The translations under genes were made by a program, and so were the position numbers. A stretch of DNA of 64,000 bases from Jacaranda mimosifolia (lineage: Eukaryota; Streptophyta; Magnoliopsida; Lamiales; Bignoniaceae): the NCBI GenBank assembly GCA_018894105.1, contig CM032117.1, positions 275,501 through 339,500 of the forward strand. The letters run 5' to 3'. Shown in pieces: positions 49,601 to 60,235 of this stretch (the first letter of the stretch is position 1; each line of letters starts with the position of its first letter). The notes beneath the pieces were generated by a model. The model did not search any database and was not told the origin of the DNA. It saw only the letters and a list, made by a program, of their open reading frames with translations.

Positions 49601-50066
49601 AATTTGCGGTTCTTGTTCAATAATTGGTCTATACATTTCTGCTAGAAATAAATAAACCTCGGATTTTGCAAGTAAAGTTTCCTTGTGATTCAAGCCACTG
49701 GTAGCATGGGCCTATGGCATGGTTAAATTACATATACTGGAGGATGCATCTATGATGCTGAATCTCCCTTTTCCTGTTAAATATATGTGCAGTTATGCTT
49801 TGGGTAATCTCAGGGAATGGATAAATATCTATTGCTGTCAATTTTCTGCGGCACTAATCCTTGCCAATTGGTGATGCTAGGGGTTTTGGGATGGCCAGAA
49901 TGCAGGCAACTCAAACAATGATTTTGAAGAACAATTGAATGCCTACAGAGACCAGGATCATGCAGAATATTCAGAGAGACGGGGTAAAAAATTGACAGGT
50001 CGAAAGTTCCGTCCAAAGATCAGAAAAAGGGAGGTTGACTGGGAGCTACCAATGGATTATTTGTGA
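46638..50066 (+). CDS. Predicted plastid PRC-barrel-like protein, 7 exons
   Basis: Unnamed plant protein of 390 aa. Exons: 46638-47231, 47631-47711, 48297-48371, 48685-48729, 48807-48896, 49476-49577, 49881-50066; every intron is phase 0 and GT-AG. I chose ATG 46638; the open frame further upstream starts only at GTG. Residues 1 to about 55 (MCDCLPSINFSPHYSLRTHK) are Ser/Thr/Lys-rich like a transit peptide. Residues 65-165 are charged and acidic. Residues 226-329 are compact: VGDVILIEDENL, VGYTVVTPTHQSIGKVRGYT, FGISVIPSSLVSTYALYVED and VREAAVSRIQRL resemble two PRC-barrel/RimM-like beta-barrel halves. The C-terminus is basic (GRKFRPKIRKRE). Function unknown; RNA or membrane association would be guesses. 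Confidence 0.85.
49034..49373. mobile_element. TIR element in intron 5 of the PRC-barrel gene
   Basis: The left end CCGTTTGGTGTTATTTTCA (49034-49052) matches the inverted right end CCGTTTGGTTTTATTTTCA at 18 of 19 bases. The interior is made of GAAAATGA-type units and has a meaningless open frame on the plus strand. TTAAGTTCCCT occurs upstream at about 48,989 and TTAAGTTTCCT right after the right end. These may be an old target duplication, but the left one is about 45 bases from the terminal repeat. Confidence 0.6.
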
Positions 50067-50103
50067 TCCAAATATTTTGCCACCCAACCCTGTACATATA
50101 TAG

Positions 50104-50106
<3 letters not shown>

Positions 50107-50143
<37 letters not shown>

Positions 50144-50145
50144 GT
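50107..50145 (+). repeat. (TG)n microsatellite
   Basis: About 16 uninterrupted TG units, then CGTGTGT, lie 40 bases after the stop codon of the PRC-barrel gene, probably in its 3' untranslated region. Confidence 0.9.
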
Positions 50146-50503
50146 ATCCTATTTTGGTTTCTTCTTATTTCATCTCATTTACTCTGGTCTTTCTTTTTGA
50201 GAACGTGTCTTTTTCGTTTTTCTGTCATTCTTCATTCCTTTACATTTTCAGTTTCTATGTACATTACATCATATTCTTTGAACTTTTACGGTGAAAGGAA
50301 ATTAAACAATTTGATCTACTATATGACCAACTCTTTCCTTTTTCTTTTTTGCTTTTTCTATCAAACAATAAATTGTTGTATTCCCAGGAGTCCAGGACTG
50401 TATCTGTAGATGGAGAAGGCGCAAAAGGATTGGACAGGTATCATAAATTGTTATAATTACCCAACCTTGTTTGTGTGGATGGAAAAGGCGCAAAAGATCT
50501 GAT

Positions 50504-50510
50504 AAAAAAA
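50504..50510 (-). terminator. Pol III terminator, T7
   Basis: Seven A on the plus strand read as seven T on the minus strand, starting 10 bases past the 3' end of the tRNA. This is the expected RNA polymerase III stop. Confidence 0.8.
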
Positions 50511-50520
50511 TATAGAAGAA

Positions 50521-50594
50521 TGGCCCATGCAGGTCTCGAACCTGCGACCTTCGCGTTATTAGCACGACGCTCTAACCAACTGAGCTAATAGGCC
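50521..50594 (-). tRNA. tRNA-Ile(AAU)
   Basis: A 74-base cloverleaf on the minus strand. Acceptor arm GGCCTAT pairs with ATGGGCC, with a U-G wobble at position 5-68. The D arm contains TAGCTCAGTTGGTTAGAGC. The anticodon loop CTAATAA carries AAU (read as IAU). The T arm is GCAGGTTCGAGACCTGC, and the discriminator base is A. There is no intron. Internal A and B boxes are canonical (TAGCTCAGTTGG and GGTTCGAGACC). Confidence 0.97.
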
Positions 50595-50976
50595 CTGGAA
50601 TAACAAACAGAAGAAAGGTAATCAAAAATGAACTTGGGTGCCTTTTTGGACTTTTCTCTTGGAGACTTGAGCTTTGGAATGCTGCAAAACCTGTTTTTCC
50701 AACAGAATCACCCACTTTTTGCCCAACATTTCACTTGCATCAGCATAGATAATAATAATAATTATTATTATCATTAAAATCGTAGCCGTTCGTCCGCCTG
50801 CTTCTTTCAAATTTGAATGGGCTCCCTCTTCCCAACTCCCAAATAAAGCCTCCAGATGCACACCTTTCTTTACCTACAAAAACTAGAGAGAAAAAAACAC
50901 TCCGCAGTCCCCACGGTCACTACCCCTCAGTCCCTCACGCAAAACCATCCGACCAAAAAATAAAATCAAAAAGAAA

Positions 50977-51818
50977 ATGCTGGCTGCTCAATCTCCAGTG
51001 TCCGGCCATCGGCTGATTCAAGGTCCTAAAAGCATCCGCAGACCACTGCAGCCCAAGAATCTACTAAACACTACTACCAATGTAAACCCAAAGCCAAATC
51101 CTGCAGAATGGGTTGAAATCCCATGGCTAGATAGCTCTAACAAGGAGAATGTTCCTCCCATTTACTCTGTCCCAGTCAAAAAAGATTCTTTAGTGATCGA
51201 ACCCTTAGATGCATCGCTGGCCGATGAGCTGAACGCCATTCGCGAAAAGCTCGAGAGGGTGAGGATTGACAAGGACAAGACTGAGAAGTTGCTGAGAGAG
51301 AGGCGCCTGATGCTCGATTTGCAAATGACGGAGATTTTCAATAGAGGGGAGGTGCAGAAGCAGCTCGAGATCGAAGTTGATCGGTTGTATCGGCTGAAGG
51401 AAATCAGAGTAGCTTGCATGGTAACGATTCTTGACTTTGATAGAACTCTTGCAGTCTATTATTAGCGTACTTTTTGATCTTCTTTTCCTTAGAGAAAATG
51501 CGAGGGAAAAATCAAAACGCAATCTGGGTCCTGTAGTTTAATTAACTGGAATTTTTGCCTCCTAATGTTTGTGATAGAAGATATCTACGCTTCGATCACT
51601 GAGAGATAAGGAACAAGAGAAGAAGATGAAGCAAGATCAACTAAAGGCAAGTGCCCTGGCCGGCCGGTTTCCACTTTCCCAGATTCATGTACTCTTAGCT
51701 CTTTGATGTTTGTATTGAAATAATCCTAACTGGCTTGCTTTTCTTTCTTTAATTTTAGGCTCGTATAGAACAGAGAGATGATCAAGGCCCATTGCGGAGT
51801 CCCATGATTCAGAAGTAA
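50977..51818 (+). CDS. Small KEN-box coiled-coil protein, 3 exons
   Basis: 190 aa, not named by me. Exons: 50977-51420, 51578-51646, 51759-51818. Residues 1-50 are Pro/Asn-rich with basic patches. NKENVPP (55-61) contains a KEN box, the degron used by the anaphase-promoting complex. Residues about 77-143 are a charged heptad-like coiled coil (LADELNAIREKLERVRIDKD, then EVQKQLEIEVDRLYRLKE). The short C-terminus reads ISTLRSLRDKEQEKKMKQ and ends SPMIQK. Intron 2 is of the rare GC-AG class (AAG|GCAAGT ... TTTTAG|GCT). Reading through that donor instead gives a different tail and a stop about 20 codons on. The intron 1 acceptor is TAGAAG, so one Lys may be included or skipped. A cell-cycle role is inference from the KEN box only. 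Confidence 0.85.
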
Positions 51819-54356
51819 ATCCATAGAAATAAAATTGTCTAAACAAATCAACTTCCATCAAAATTTCTGGGAAAACTAGTGCGATATATATCTCTCATCG
51901 CAAATCCGTGTATACAATTGTGCCAAGATTGTGTTTCCTCATTGTACAACTGCTGTTGCTATTTAACGTAGTTGATTATTAATTTGTTATCCAGTTTTGA
52001 ACTATTCAAGTAAATGAATTGAAAATTTCGCAGCCATATATCAGCAATGTTCGGAAAGCAGCAACTTTATTTCAGTCGCGTATATATTTTTTTTTGGGCC
52101 AATGAGTTTTGGGCCGACCTGTCTAAAATTCAAGCAAATTCGGATCACTTCAACGTTTATCTGGTTATTGCACACAGCTTGTCAGAGAATCAATAAATCG
52201 AACTAATCAAAGAAAACGTTAGACTTCAAGTTGAGCATAATAAAATAAAAGAGAATGTAATTATTATTAATTTTTCCCAACGTGATGCTCACATAAAGGG
52301 TCTATTATATCTGTTGTGGAATAAGTTCAACACCCTCCAACAACTCCTTTTGAAACTTTGAACATCACTTTTTCTTTTGTTCTTTTGACATAGCAGAACG
52401 AAGTTCACATTCACAAAAAAAGAAATAAAGATGAAACACAGCGGCATTGTGATGTTGCCACTTGGGAAGAATAATGCCCAAGTAATAAGCAAAAATTTGT
52501 ACATTTTGGCTCGATATGAGAAACATCATGAAGTTTCCAAGTTGGAACTTGAGCAGTATGGCCAAGAAATTTCCACCACCTGATTGTAGTACTTTTACTT
52601 TTCACTGACATATGACACGTCCCAAACGTGAGATGAGATGAGATCAAATTGGGATGCGATGATAGTTTTACACGAGGAGTCCACCGAGTGAGTCCAATCA
52701 GCCCGCCCCATTTTCATGAAACCAGACCAGTCTTCTTCCCTCTGTTTGGGCCTCTGTTCTCGCTGTAACTTTTCCGTTGTACTCTTCTTTTTACTGCCTA
52801 TACCATGAGCCATGCATCCCAATGTACGGTCCATGAGGACCATGACCATCTTTTTTAATTTTCTTTTTAATATTTAGAAGCATTTGTGATACATGCTCGA
52901 ATTTATTTTGTATGAGGATAAAAATAAATTGATAGTGTGGCATTTTTTCCACCCCCCCCCCCCCTAAACTGGGTCCAATAATTTCGAATATCAAGGATTT
53001 TTAATAGCCATGCCCTAAAGTTGTTACTAATCGATGGCCAGTTTAAAGGGGTGAAATTGGCATTTCAGTTGTTCTTTCTTTTTCTTTTTCTTTTCCTTTT
53101 CCTGTTATCTTTTGCTTTTTTGCAGAGGTGGTTGGGTAAATTAAAGGAAAGAGGAGGCACTAGCATAATAATGGTGGTGGGGTGTTTAGTTGAGAGAAAT
53201 TTGAAGGGGAAAACATAAAATAAAAACAAATAAATTTAAAACAAAGGCCAATAATCGTGCTATTCCACTCGTCCCTGTCTCACTTTCTCTCTCTGGTCCT
53301 TGCTTCCCCTTTGATCTCGATCTCCACCCCAGCCCCCATCAACATCAATTCAGATTCAAACACACAGCATAATTTTCCTCTAATGTTCTTGTTTTAGTTT
53401 AATCCAACTTTTATTAAGGGTGAACAAATAAATCAGTTTTTTGTTGCTACATGCGAGATAGAAAAAGAAAAGCTGATCAGGATTCAGAAACAGAGTGCGA
53501 AGAAGCCGAAAAACGAAGAAAGGGATCGCAGATCTGAAATCTGACAAATTTTGATTGCTATCATTTCGTATTCAGTGCATTCATTCATTCATTTCCATCA
53601 ATTCACGTTTTCCCAGATTATAAATAAACGGACCATCCGTTTACTCTTGCTGCACCTGCTTCCAATTTTCCACAGGTCAGGCCTCAGCCTCTTTTATTGT
53701 TACTGTCATTTTATGTCATATGATATGATAGCATTTAATTGCATTTTGTGGGACGCATTGTGGCAAGGATGTCCTGATTCAAATTTGGTTTTTGTTTTTT
53801 CTTGTGTCTTTTTTCTTTCTCGTGTCCCGTCTGATTTTGCAGTTCTGGCATTTTGTTGAAAGCCTTCGAGGGGTTGCTCTTCTGTACGGCAGCTATGATG
53901 CATCTGTAGGCATTTTGTTTCTATTTGATCTGTGATAGTTTTTCTGAAGTTTCTGGATCTGTCTTCTCCTTATCTCTGTCAAGTTAAAGGTACCGCTGTT
54001 AAACATATTTATCCGCTAGAGTTCAAGGATTTTTAGGAAGATTGCTTTTTGCTTTTTGAGGGAGGAACGTTTGCTAGTGCATTTTGAGGTGGCATTAACA
54101 AGTTTTTCAATTGGGCGGAGATACATCAAAATGGTTCAGAGGTAATGCATTTTGTTGGCCTCTCCATTGTGTATATTGTTGGTTTGGGTAGGGAAATAAT
54201 CTCCTCAAATCTTATCTTTTGGGGGTGAGGAGGGGGAACAGAGATACACTCTGGGGGGTCAATTTCTGGTTGGGTTTTGTATGGTTTTAGGAATTGTTCT
54301 GATTTGGGATTAGTTATGTTATTTGCCAATGTGTTTTCTGCGGTGGTGGATTCTTT
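51819..54356. other. Intergenic region and ALA1 leader
   Basis: No gene from 51,819 to about 53,250; a C(13) run lies at 52952-52964 and a T/C-rich run near 53,070-53,105. From about 53,270 a pyrimidine-rich stretch (CACTTTCTCTCTCTGG) marks a likely transcription start region. The following kilobase, with short open frames only, probably holds the 5' leader and at least one leader intron of the P4-ATPase gene. Confidence 0.45.
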
Positions 54357-57300
54357 ATGTCTTCCGACAAGCCATTGTTGTCTCAGTCTGAACCCTTTTC
54401 TACATCAAACCCTCAGCCTCATCATCATCGCCGTCATTCATCCTTGAGAATCAGTTCATTGGGATTTCTGTGCCAGACTGCATCGCAATCTTCATCAGTT
54501 GCTGATGAGACACAAGATTGCAATTTGGACGAGCTGAAGGACGAGTTGGAGGATAATTTTACCCCAATCGAAGATAAAGCTGTTTCAGGGAATTTATTGG
54601 AACATCCCGCTTTCCAGCCTGCAAGAAAGGAATTTCGGTCGGCAGAGCTCCATAAACAATGCCCCCCACGCGAGCGGAAACGTCTTGTGTCATGGGGTGG
54701 TGTAATGGATCTGCGTCACAACATCAAAGCCCTTGAAGTTTCTGGGGCTTTGTCTTCTCGGGTACAGGACTTGGACAAACCTCAGACATCTCGAAGGTCT
54801 CAGAGGTTCCTTCAAATTAGCATGCAGCTTGAAGATAATATGGCACATCATGATAACCCCAGGTTGATCTATATAAATGACCCGAAGAAGACTAATGATA
54901 AGTTTGAGTTCTCTGGAAATGAGATCCGTACAAGCAAATACACATTGCTTAATTTTTTGCCAAAAAATCTCTTTATTCAGTTTCACAGGGTTGCTTATTT
55001 GTATTTTTTGGCCATTGCTGGTTTAAACCAGCTTCCCCCTCTTGCAGTCTTTGGGAGAACGGTTTCCCTTTTCCCTCTTCTTTTCGTGCTTACTGTCACT
55101 GCTGTAAAAGATGGTTATGAGGATTGGCGAAGACACAGGTCTGATAGGAATGAGAACAATAGGGAGGCACTAGTGCTACAATCAGATGAATTCTGTCCCA
55201 AAAGGTGGAAAAAGATTCAGGCTGGTGAGGTAGTGAAGATCAGTTCTGATGAGACTATTCCCTGTGACGTGGTGTTGCTAGGGACAAGTGATCCTAGTGG
55301 AATTGCTTACATACAGACCATGAATTTGGATGGTGAGTCAAACTTGAAAACAAGGTATGCTCGACAAGAAACTAATAAATTGGTAACTGAAGGGACGACA
55401 ATATCGGGGGTCATCAGGTGCGAGCAGCCAAACAGGAATATCTATGAGTTCATGGGTAACATGGAGCTGAATGGGCAGAGGTTTCCTCTCAGCCAATCAA
55501 ATATCATTTTGCGTGGCTGTCAGCTTAAGAACACAGAATGGGCAATTGGGGTTGTGGTTTATGCTGGACAGGACACAAAAGCTATGTTGAACAGTGCAAT
55601 GTCCCCTTCTAAAAGAAGCAGACTGGAAACCTACATGAACAGGGAAACTCTCTGGTTATCAGTTTTCCTTTTGATCATGTGCCTCGTTGTAGCATTCGGG
55701 ATGGGTTTATGGTTAAAGCGACATGAGACTGAGCTTGATACGCTGCCTTACTACCGGAAAGTTTACTTCCAGAAGGGGAAAGATGGGAAGAAGTACAAGT
55801 ATTACGGAATCCCTATGGAGACATTTTTCTCATTCTTGAGCTCCATCATAGTTTTCCAGATAATGATTCCAATATCACTTTATATCACGATGGAGCTGGT
55901 ACGGTTGGGTCAATCATATTTCATGATTGGCGACAGCCACATGTATGATAGTTGCAGCAATTCCAGGTTTCAGTGCAGATCATTGAATATTAATGAGGAC
56001 TTGGGACAAATACGATATGTCTTCTCTGATAAGACAGGCACACTAACAGAAAACAAGATGGAATTCAGAAAAGCAAGTATCTGGGGAAGAAATTATGATA
56101 CCACTCATTCTATGGCTGGTTCTTCACAAGAAATAGATGCTGGAGGTATGACTAAAAAATCCTGCGTTACTTTGGATGACAATATGAATTTGTGATAATG
56201 TTGCTTTGTTTAGTTATTATTCTTTCAGGTTTTTGATGTTATTTTGCATTTTAGAATAAAATTGGCAACATCATTCTTCAGAGCGAATGCATTCCCACAA
56301 GTTAAAAAATTATCCCTTGTTATGCCTACAAAACAAGGTATTGATAAACACCACTAAAGAATTTTAATGGTTTGCGCATAGCAAATGAGATTGGTTTCCT
56401 GCAGTTATACTCGATAGTTTTGCGTTTTCTTGGCAGTGCGAATCTGTATGCTAAGTTGTATAAAGCTAGTGGGCAACCTTCCAGGGTGGCTAATAAAGCC
56501 CTTTGTATGTTGTTTGTCCCTGATGTGCATTAAACAAGGCTGCAGCATAGTGCACTAGTATAACAGCAGCAACAACACACATCCTTTTGGCCTTTTCATC
56601 TGTCCAATTTTTGTATTCATGTCTTATTCTTCATTAATTCTCAACTTGAATTTTAATTGATTGCAACAGTGCAGTTTTCTTCTCAGTCTAAATATGGTTA
56701 AATCATATATTTCTATACATTGATTATCTTGTATAGTTTCTTTCCGCTGCTTATACAAGCGGTAGTAATGCTAAAAGTATTGCGGGATCCACTTTTTATC
56801 TATTTGCTTTTTTGGTGTGCACGCATCTGAGTGTGTGTTTGCATCCTAATGTTTGCAAATTGCTGTTGCCAAGCTGGACTCTGTTGTTGAGTTTGTATCA
56901 TTTCCCTTTGGTGTTTTTTCATAAATTTATTTGTTTATTTAACTATGAGAACCTTTGCAGTGGAAGATGCTATGGTGGGTAGGAGAAAATGGAAACTTAA
57001 ATCTGATATCATCCCTGATCCTGAACTCATGAAATTATTGTACAAAGATCTATATGGAGAAGAAAGAATTGCTGCACACGAGTTCTTTCTTACCCTGGCA
57101 GCATGTAATACTGTGATTCCTATTCTTACTGAAAGTCCTTCAAGCGGCTCTGACAGTTCAATAGGTGATGGTCACATATCTATAGACTATCAAGGTGAAT
57201 CTCCTGATGAACAGGCACTTGTTGCTGCAGCTTCTGCTTATGGTTATACGCTTTTTGAGCGGACATCTGGGCATATTGTGATTGATGCCAATGGTGAGAA

Positions 57301-60235
57301 ATTAAGGTAGAAAACTCACTTCTTTACAATAAATTAAGTTATGCTTGACCAAAATATTACTGTGATCCCCATGGAGCTGTTTTTCTGGATCAGTGAGGAA
57401 TTATATGCAGCGTACGGTATCAGTTAATTGGAGTCTTTAAAATGCAGCCACCCCCATTTCTATGGTTTCCCCTTGGTTGTCAAATGAAGTTACCTGAAGA
57501 TGTTTCATGATGATATTTGTTTCTCATTGTTTTTCTGGTTTGTAACTTTTACCTGTGTGATGTAGGCTGGATGTTTTGGGTCTGCATGAGTTTGATAGTG
57601 TGCGTAAAAGAATGTCGGTTGTTATCAGATTTCCTAATGACACCGTAAAGGTATTGGTAAAGGGGGCTGATACATCAATGTTCAGCATTTTAAACGAAGA
57701 TCACCCCGGCCATGATCATGTAAGACATGCGACAAAGGGTCATGTGAATGAGTATTCATCTGAAGGTTTGCGCACCCTGGTTGTGGCTGCTAGGGATCTT
57801 ACCCGTGAGGAACTTGCTGAGTGGCAATGCATGTATGAAGATGCAAGCACATCTTTGACTGACAGATCTGTAAAACTGCGCCAAACAGCAGCTCTCATTG
57901 AATGCAACTTGAGCCTTCTTGGGGCCACAGCTATCGAGGACAAGTTACAAGAGGGTGTACCGGAAGCCATTGAGTCCCTGCGCCAAGCTGGAATAAAAGT
58001 GTGGGTTCTCACTGGAGATAAGCAAGAGACAGCAATATCTATTGGTCTTTCTTGCAGACTCTTGACTGCAGATATGCACCAGATCATCATTAATGGAAAT
58101 TCAGAAAATGAATGCAGAAAACTTTTATGTGATGCTAAGGCCAAATACCTTGTGAATTCTGCAAGTTGCTCTGACCAGATCAACAAATGGAAGAGGAATG
58201 TTGAACTTGATTATCTTGAAGTCCCATCTCAAACAAAGTCATCCAATTTGCCTCAGCAGTATGCAACCGAGGAAGATGGACCTAGTTTTGGGCCGCTAGC
58301 CCTTATAATTGATGGGAATAGTCTGGTTTACATATTAGAGAAAGACTTGGAATTGGACGTAAGAATTGTTTTTACTTCATTTTATTTTGTTATGGTTTGA
58401 TATGATTTATTTTGCTGTCTTGCATTGGTTCTTACTTCTAAGATTGCTCAAGTCTTTTTTTAGATTGCTGAGTTTGATGTGTGAGTGTGGAAGCTCGTTT
58501 AGTGGCTGTGAGAATGCTGTTCTCACCAAACTTCTCACAATTTCATTTTGTCTTTTTTCATCAGCTATTCGACCTTGCAACTTCGTGTCGGGTTGTGCTC
58601 TGTTGTAGGGTTGCACCCTTGCAGAAGGCTGGAATTGTTGACCTGATCAAGGGCCGTACTGATGATATGACACTAGCCATAGGTGATGGTGAGTTAGTTC
58701 TCTGCAAATTCTTATAGCATTATTAATATCATTGATGTATTTGTTTGTTCATATTTTGTTTCCTGGGGGCTATTGGGGAGGATAATTAGTTGTATTATAT
58801 TTTCAATTAGCCTTGTAAGTCTGAATTTGTTATTCTGGCTGCGCAATATTTTCTGATATGACTTGTAAAAGAGTCATGCTTTTAAATATTTTGTGCTTGC
58901 AGGTTTTATGCTATATTACATCACTCTGGAAGGTTATGTAAATTACTATAGTTTGCATCTGATTTATAATGCTTCTGCAGGGGCTAATGATGTTTCAATG
59001 ATCCAAATGGCGGATGTTGGTGTTGGCATATGTGGTCAAGAAGGGCGCCAAGCAGTAATGGCATCAGATTTTGCTATGGGACAATTCAGGTTTTTGAAAA
59101 GATTGCTTCTGGTGCATGGACACTGGAATTATCAGCGTATTGGTTATCTGGTGCTCTATAACTTCTACCGTAATGCTGTTTTTGTATTGATGCTTTTCTG
59201 GTATGCAAAGTATCTTAGTCGTTATATTTTGCATTAGTTGATGATATTTCGTTCTTTTCCCTTACAGAACCTTGATCCTTTTGTAGAAGTTAACTGATTT
59301 CCCATTAGACATTTAATTGTTTAGGATTGCTTTCGAGTCTTTAATTTCTTTGGTTGAAGGCTTGTTAGTTCTTGATTTTGCTGAAATTACTGATGCACAT
59401 GAGAACTGTGCATATATATCTTTTTTGAGCTTATGCTTTTTTCAATTAAATTTTCCAGGTACATATTGTGTACAGCCTTTTCTACTACTTCTGCGCTGAC
59501 AGACTGGAGCAGTGTTTTTTATTCTGTTATATATACTTCAGTACCTACCATTGTTGTTGGTATTCTAGATAAGGACTTAAGTCACAAGACATTACTTAAA
59601 TACCCAAAGCTTTATGCGGCGGGCCATCGACAAGAGAGTTACAATATGTCCCTCTTCTGGATTACAATGGTTGACACATTATGGCAGAGCCTTGTTCTCT
59701 TCTATGTACCCTTGTTCGCATACAGAGAGAGCACCATTGACATATGGAGTATGGGCAGCTTGTGGACTATAGCAGTGGTTATGTTAGTCAATGTGCACTT
59801 GGCAATGGATATTAAGCGCTGGGTCTTTGTTACTCATATTGCAATATGGGGATCAATAATTGTTACTTATGGTTGCATGGTGGTGCTTGATTCATTCCCT
59901 ATTTTGCCGAATTATGGGTTAGTTATTTTCAGAGTGATCTTAATTTTGTTGAAAAATGTCAATTATGGTACTTTTTTGGGATGTGTCATTGGTCCTCTAT
60001 GATTCACAATATGAAATTGTTGTTATTTTGCAGTACGATCTACCATCTGGTGAAGTCACCAGATTATTGGCTCTCCATTTTGCTTATAACGGTTATAGGA
60101 TTGCTTCCTCGGTTTATTTTTAAAGTTTTCCATCAGATTTTCTGGCCTTCTGATATCCAAATTGCTAGAGAAGCTGAAATATTAAGAAAAAGGCGTCGGT
60201 TTTTTGGGTCAAAGGCAGATCCGGTTTCAAGCTGA
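54357..60235 (+). CDS. ALA1: Phospholipid-transporting P4-ATPase, ALA1-like, 7 exons
   Basis: Membrane flippase that moves phospholipids to the cytosolic leaflet. Exons: 54357-56145, 56961-57306, 57566-58358, 58565-58688, 58981-59200, 59459-59917, 60034-60235; 1310 aa, GT-AG borders with consistent phases. Residues 1-165 are a hydrophilic, Ser- and charge-rich extension. The P4 core begins at [22 protein letters not shown]1-2 follow ([20 protein letters not shown]), then the actuator motif DGES (325-328) and TM3-4 with the [15 protein letters not shown] signature. The phosphorylation site is DKTGT (Asp558). [15 protein letters not shown] and RMSVVIRFP lie in the nucleotide domain, followed by [14 protein letters not shown] and GDGANDV (1016-1022). 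Six C-terminal TMs follow. The length exceeds Arabidopsis ALA1 (about 1158 aa), mainly at the N-terminus and through small insertions. A beta-subunit (ALIS) is not encoded here. Confidence 0.96.

Noticed and set aside
50106..50409. Frames starting with CVCVCV repeats
   Set aside because: Translation of the (TG)n microsatellite and 3' untranslated sequence.
54690..54986. 98-codon minus-strand frame
   Set aside because: Antisense shadow of flippase exon 1.
57740..58186. 148-codon minus-strand frame within the flippase gene
   Set aside because: Antisense shadow of exon 3 of the P4-ATPase.
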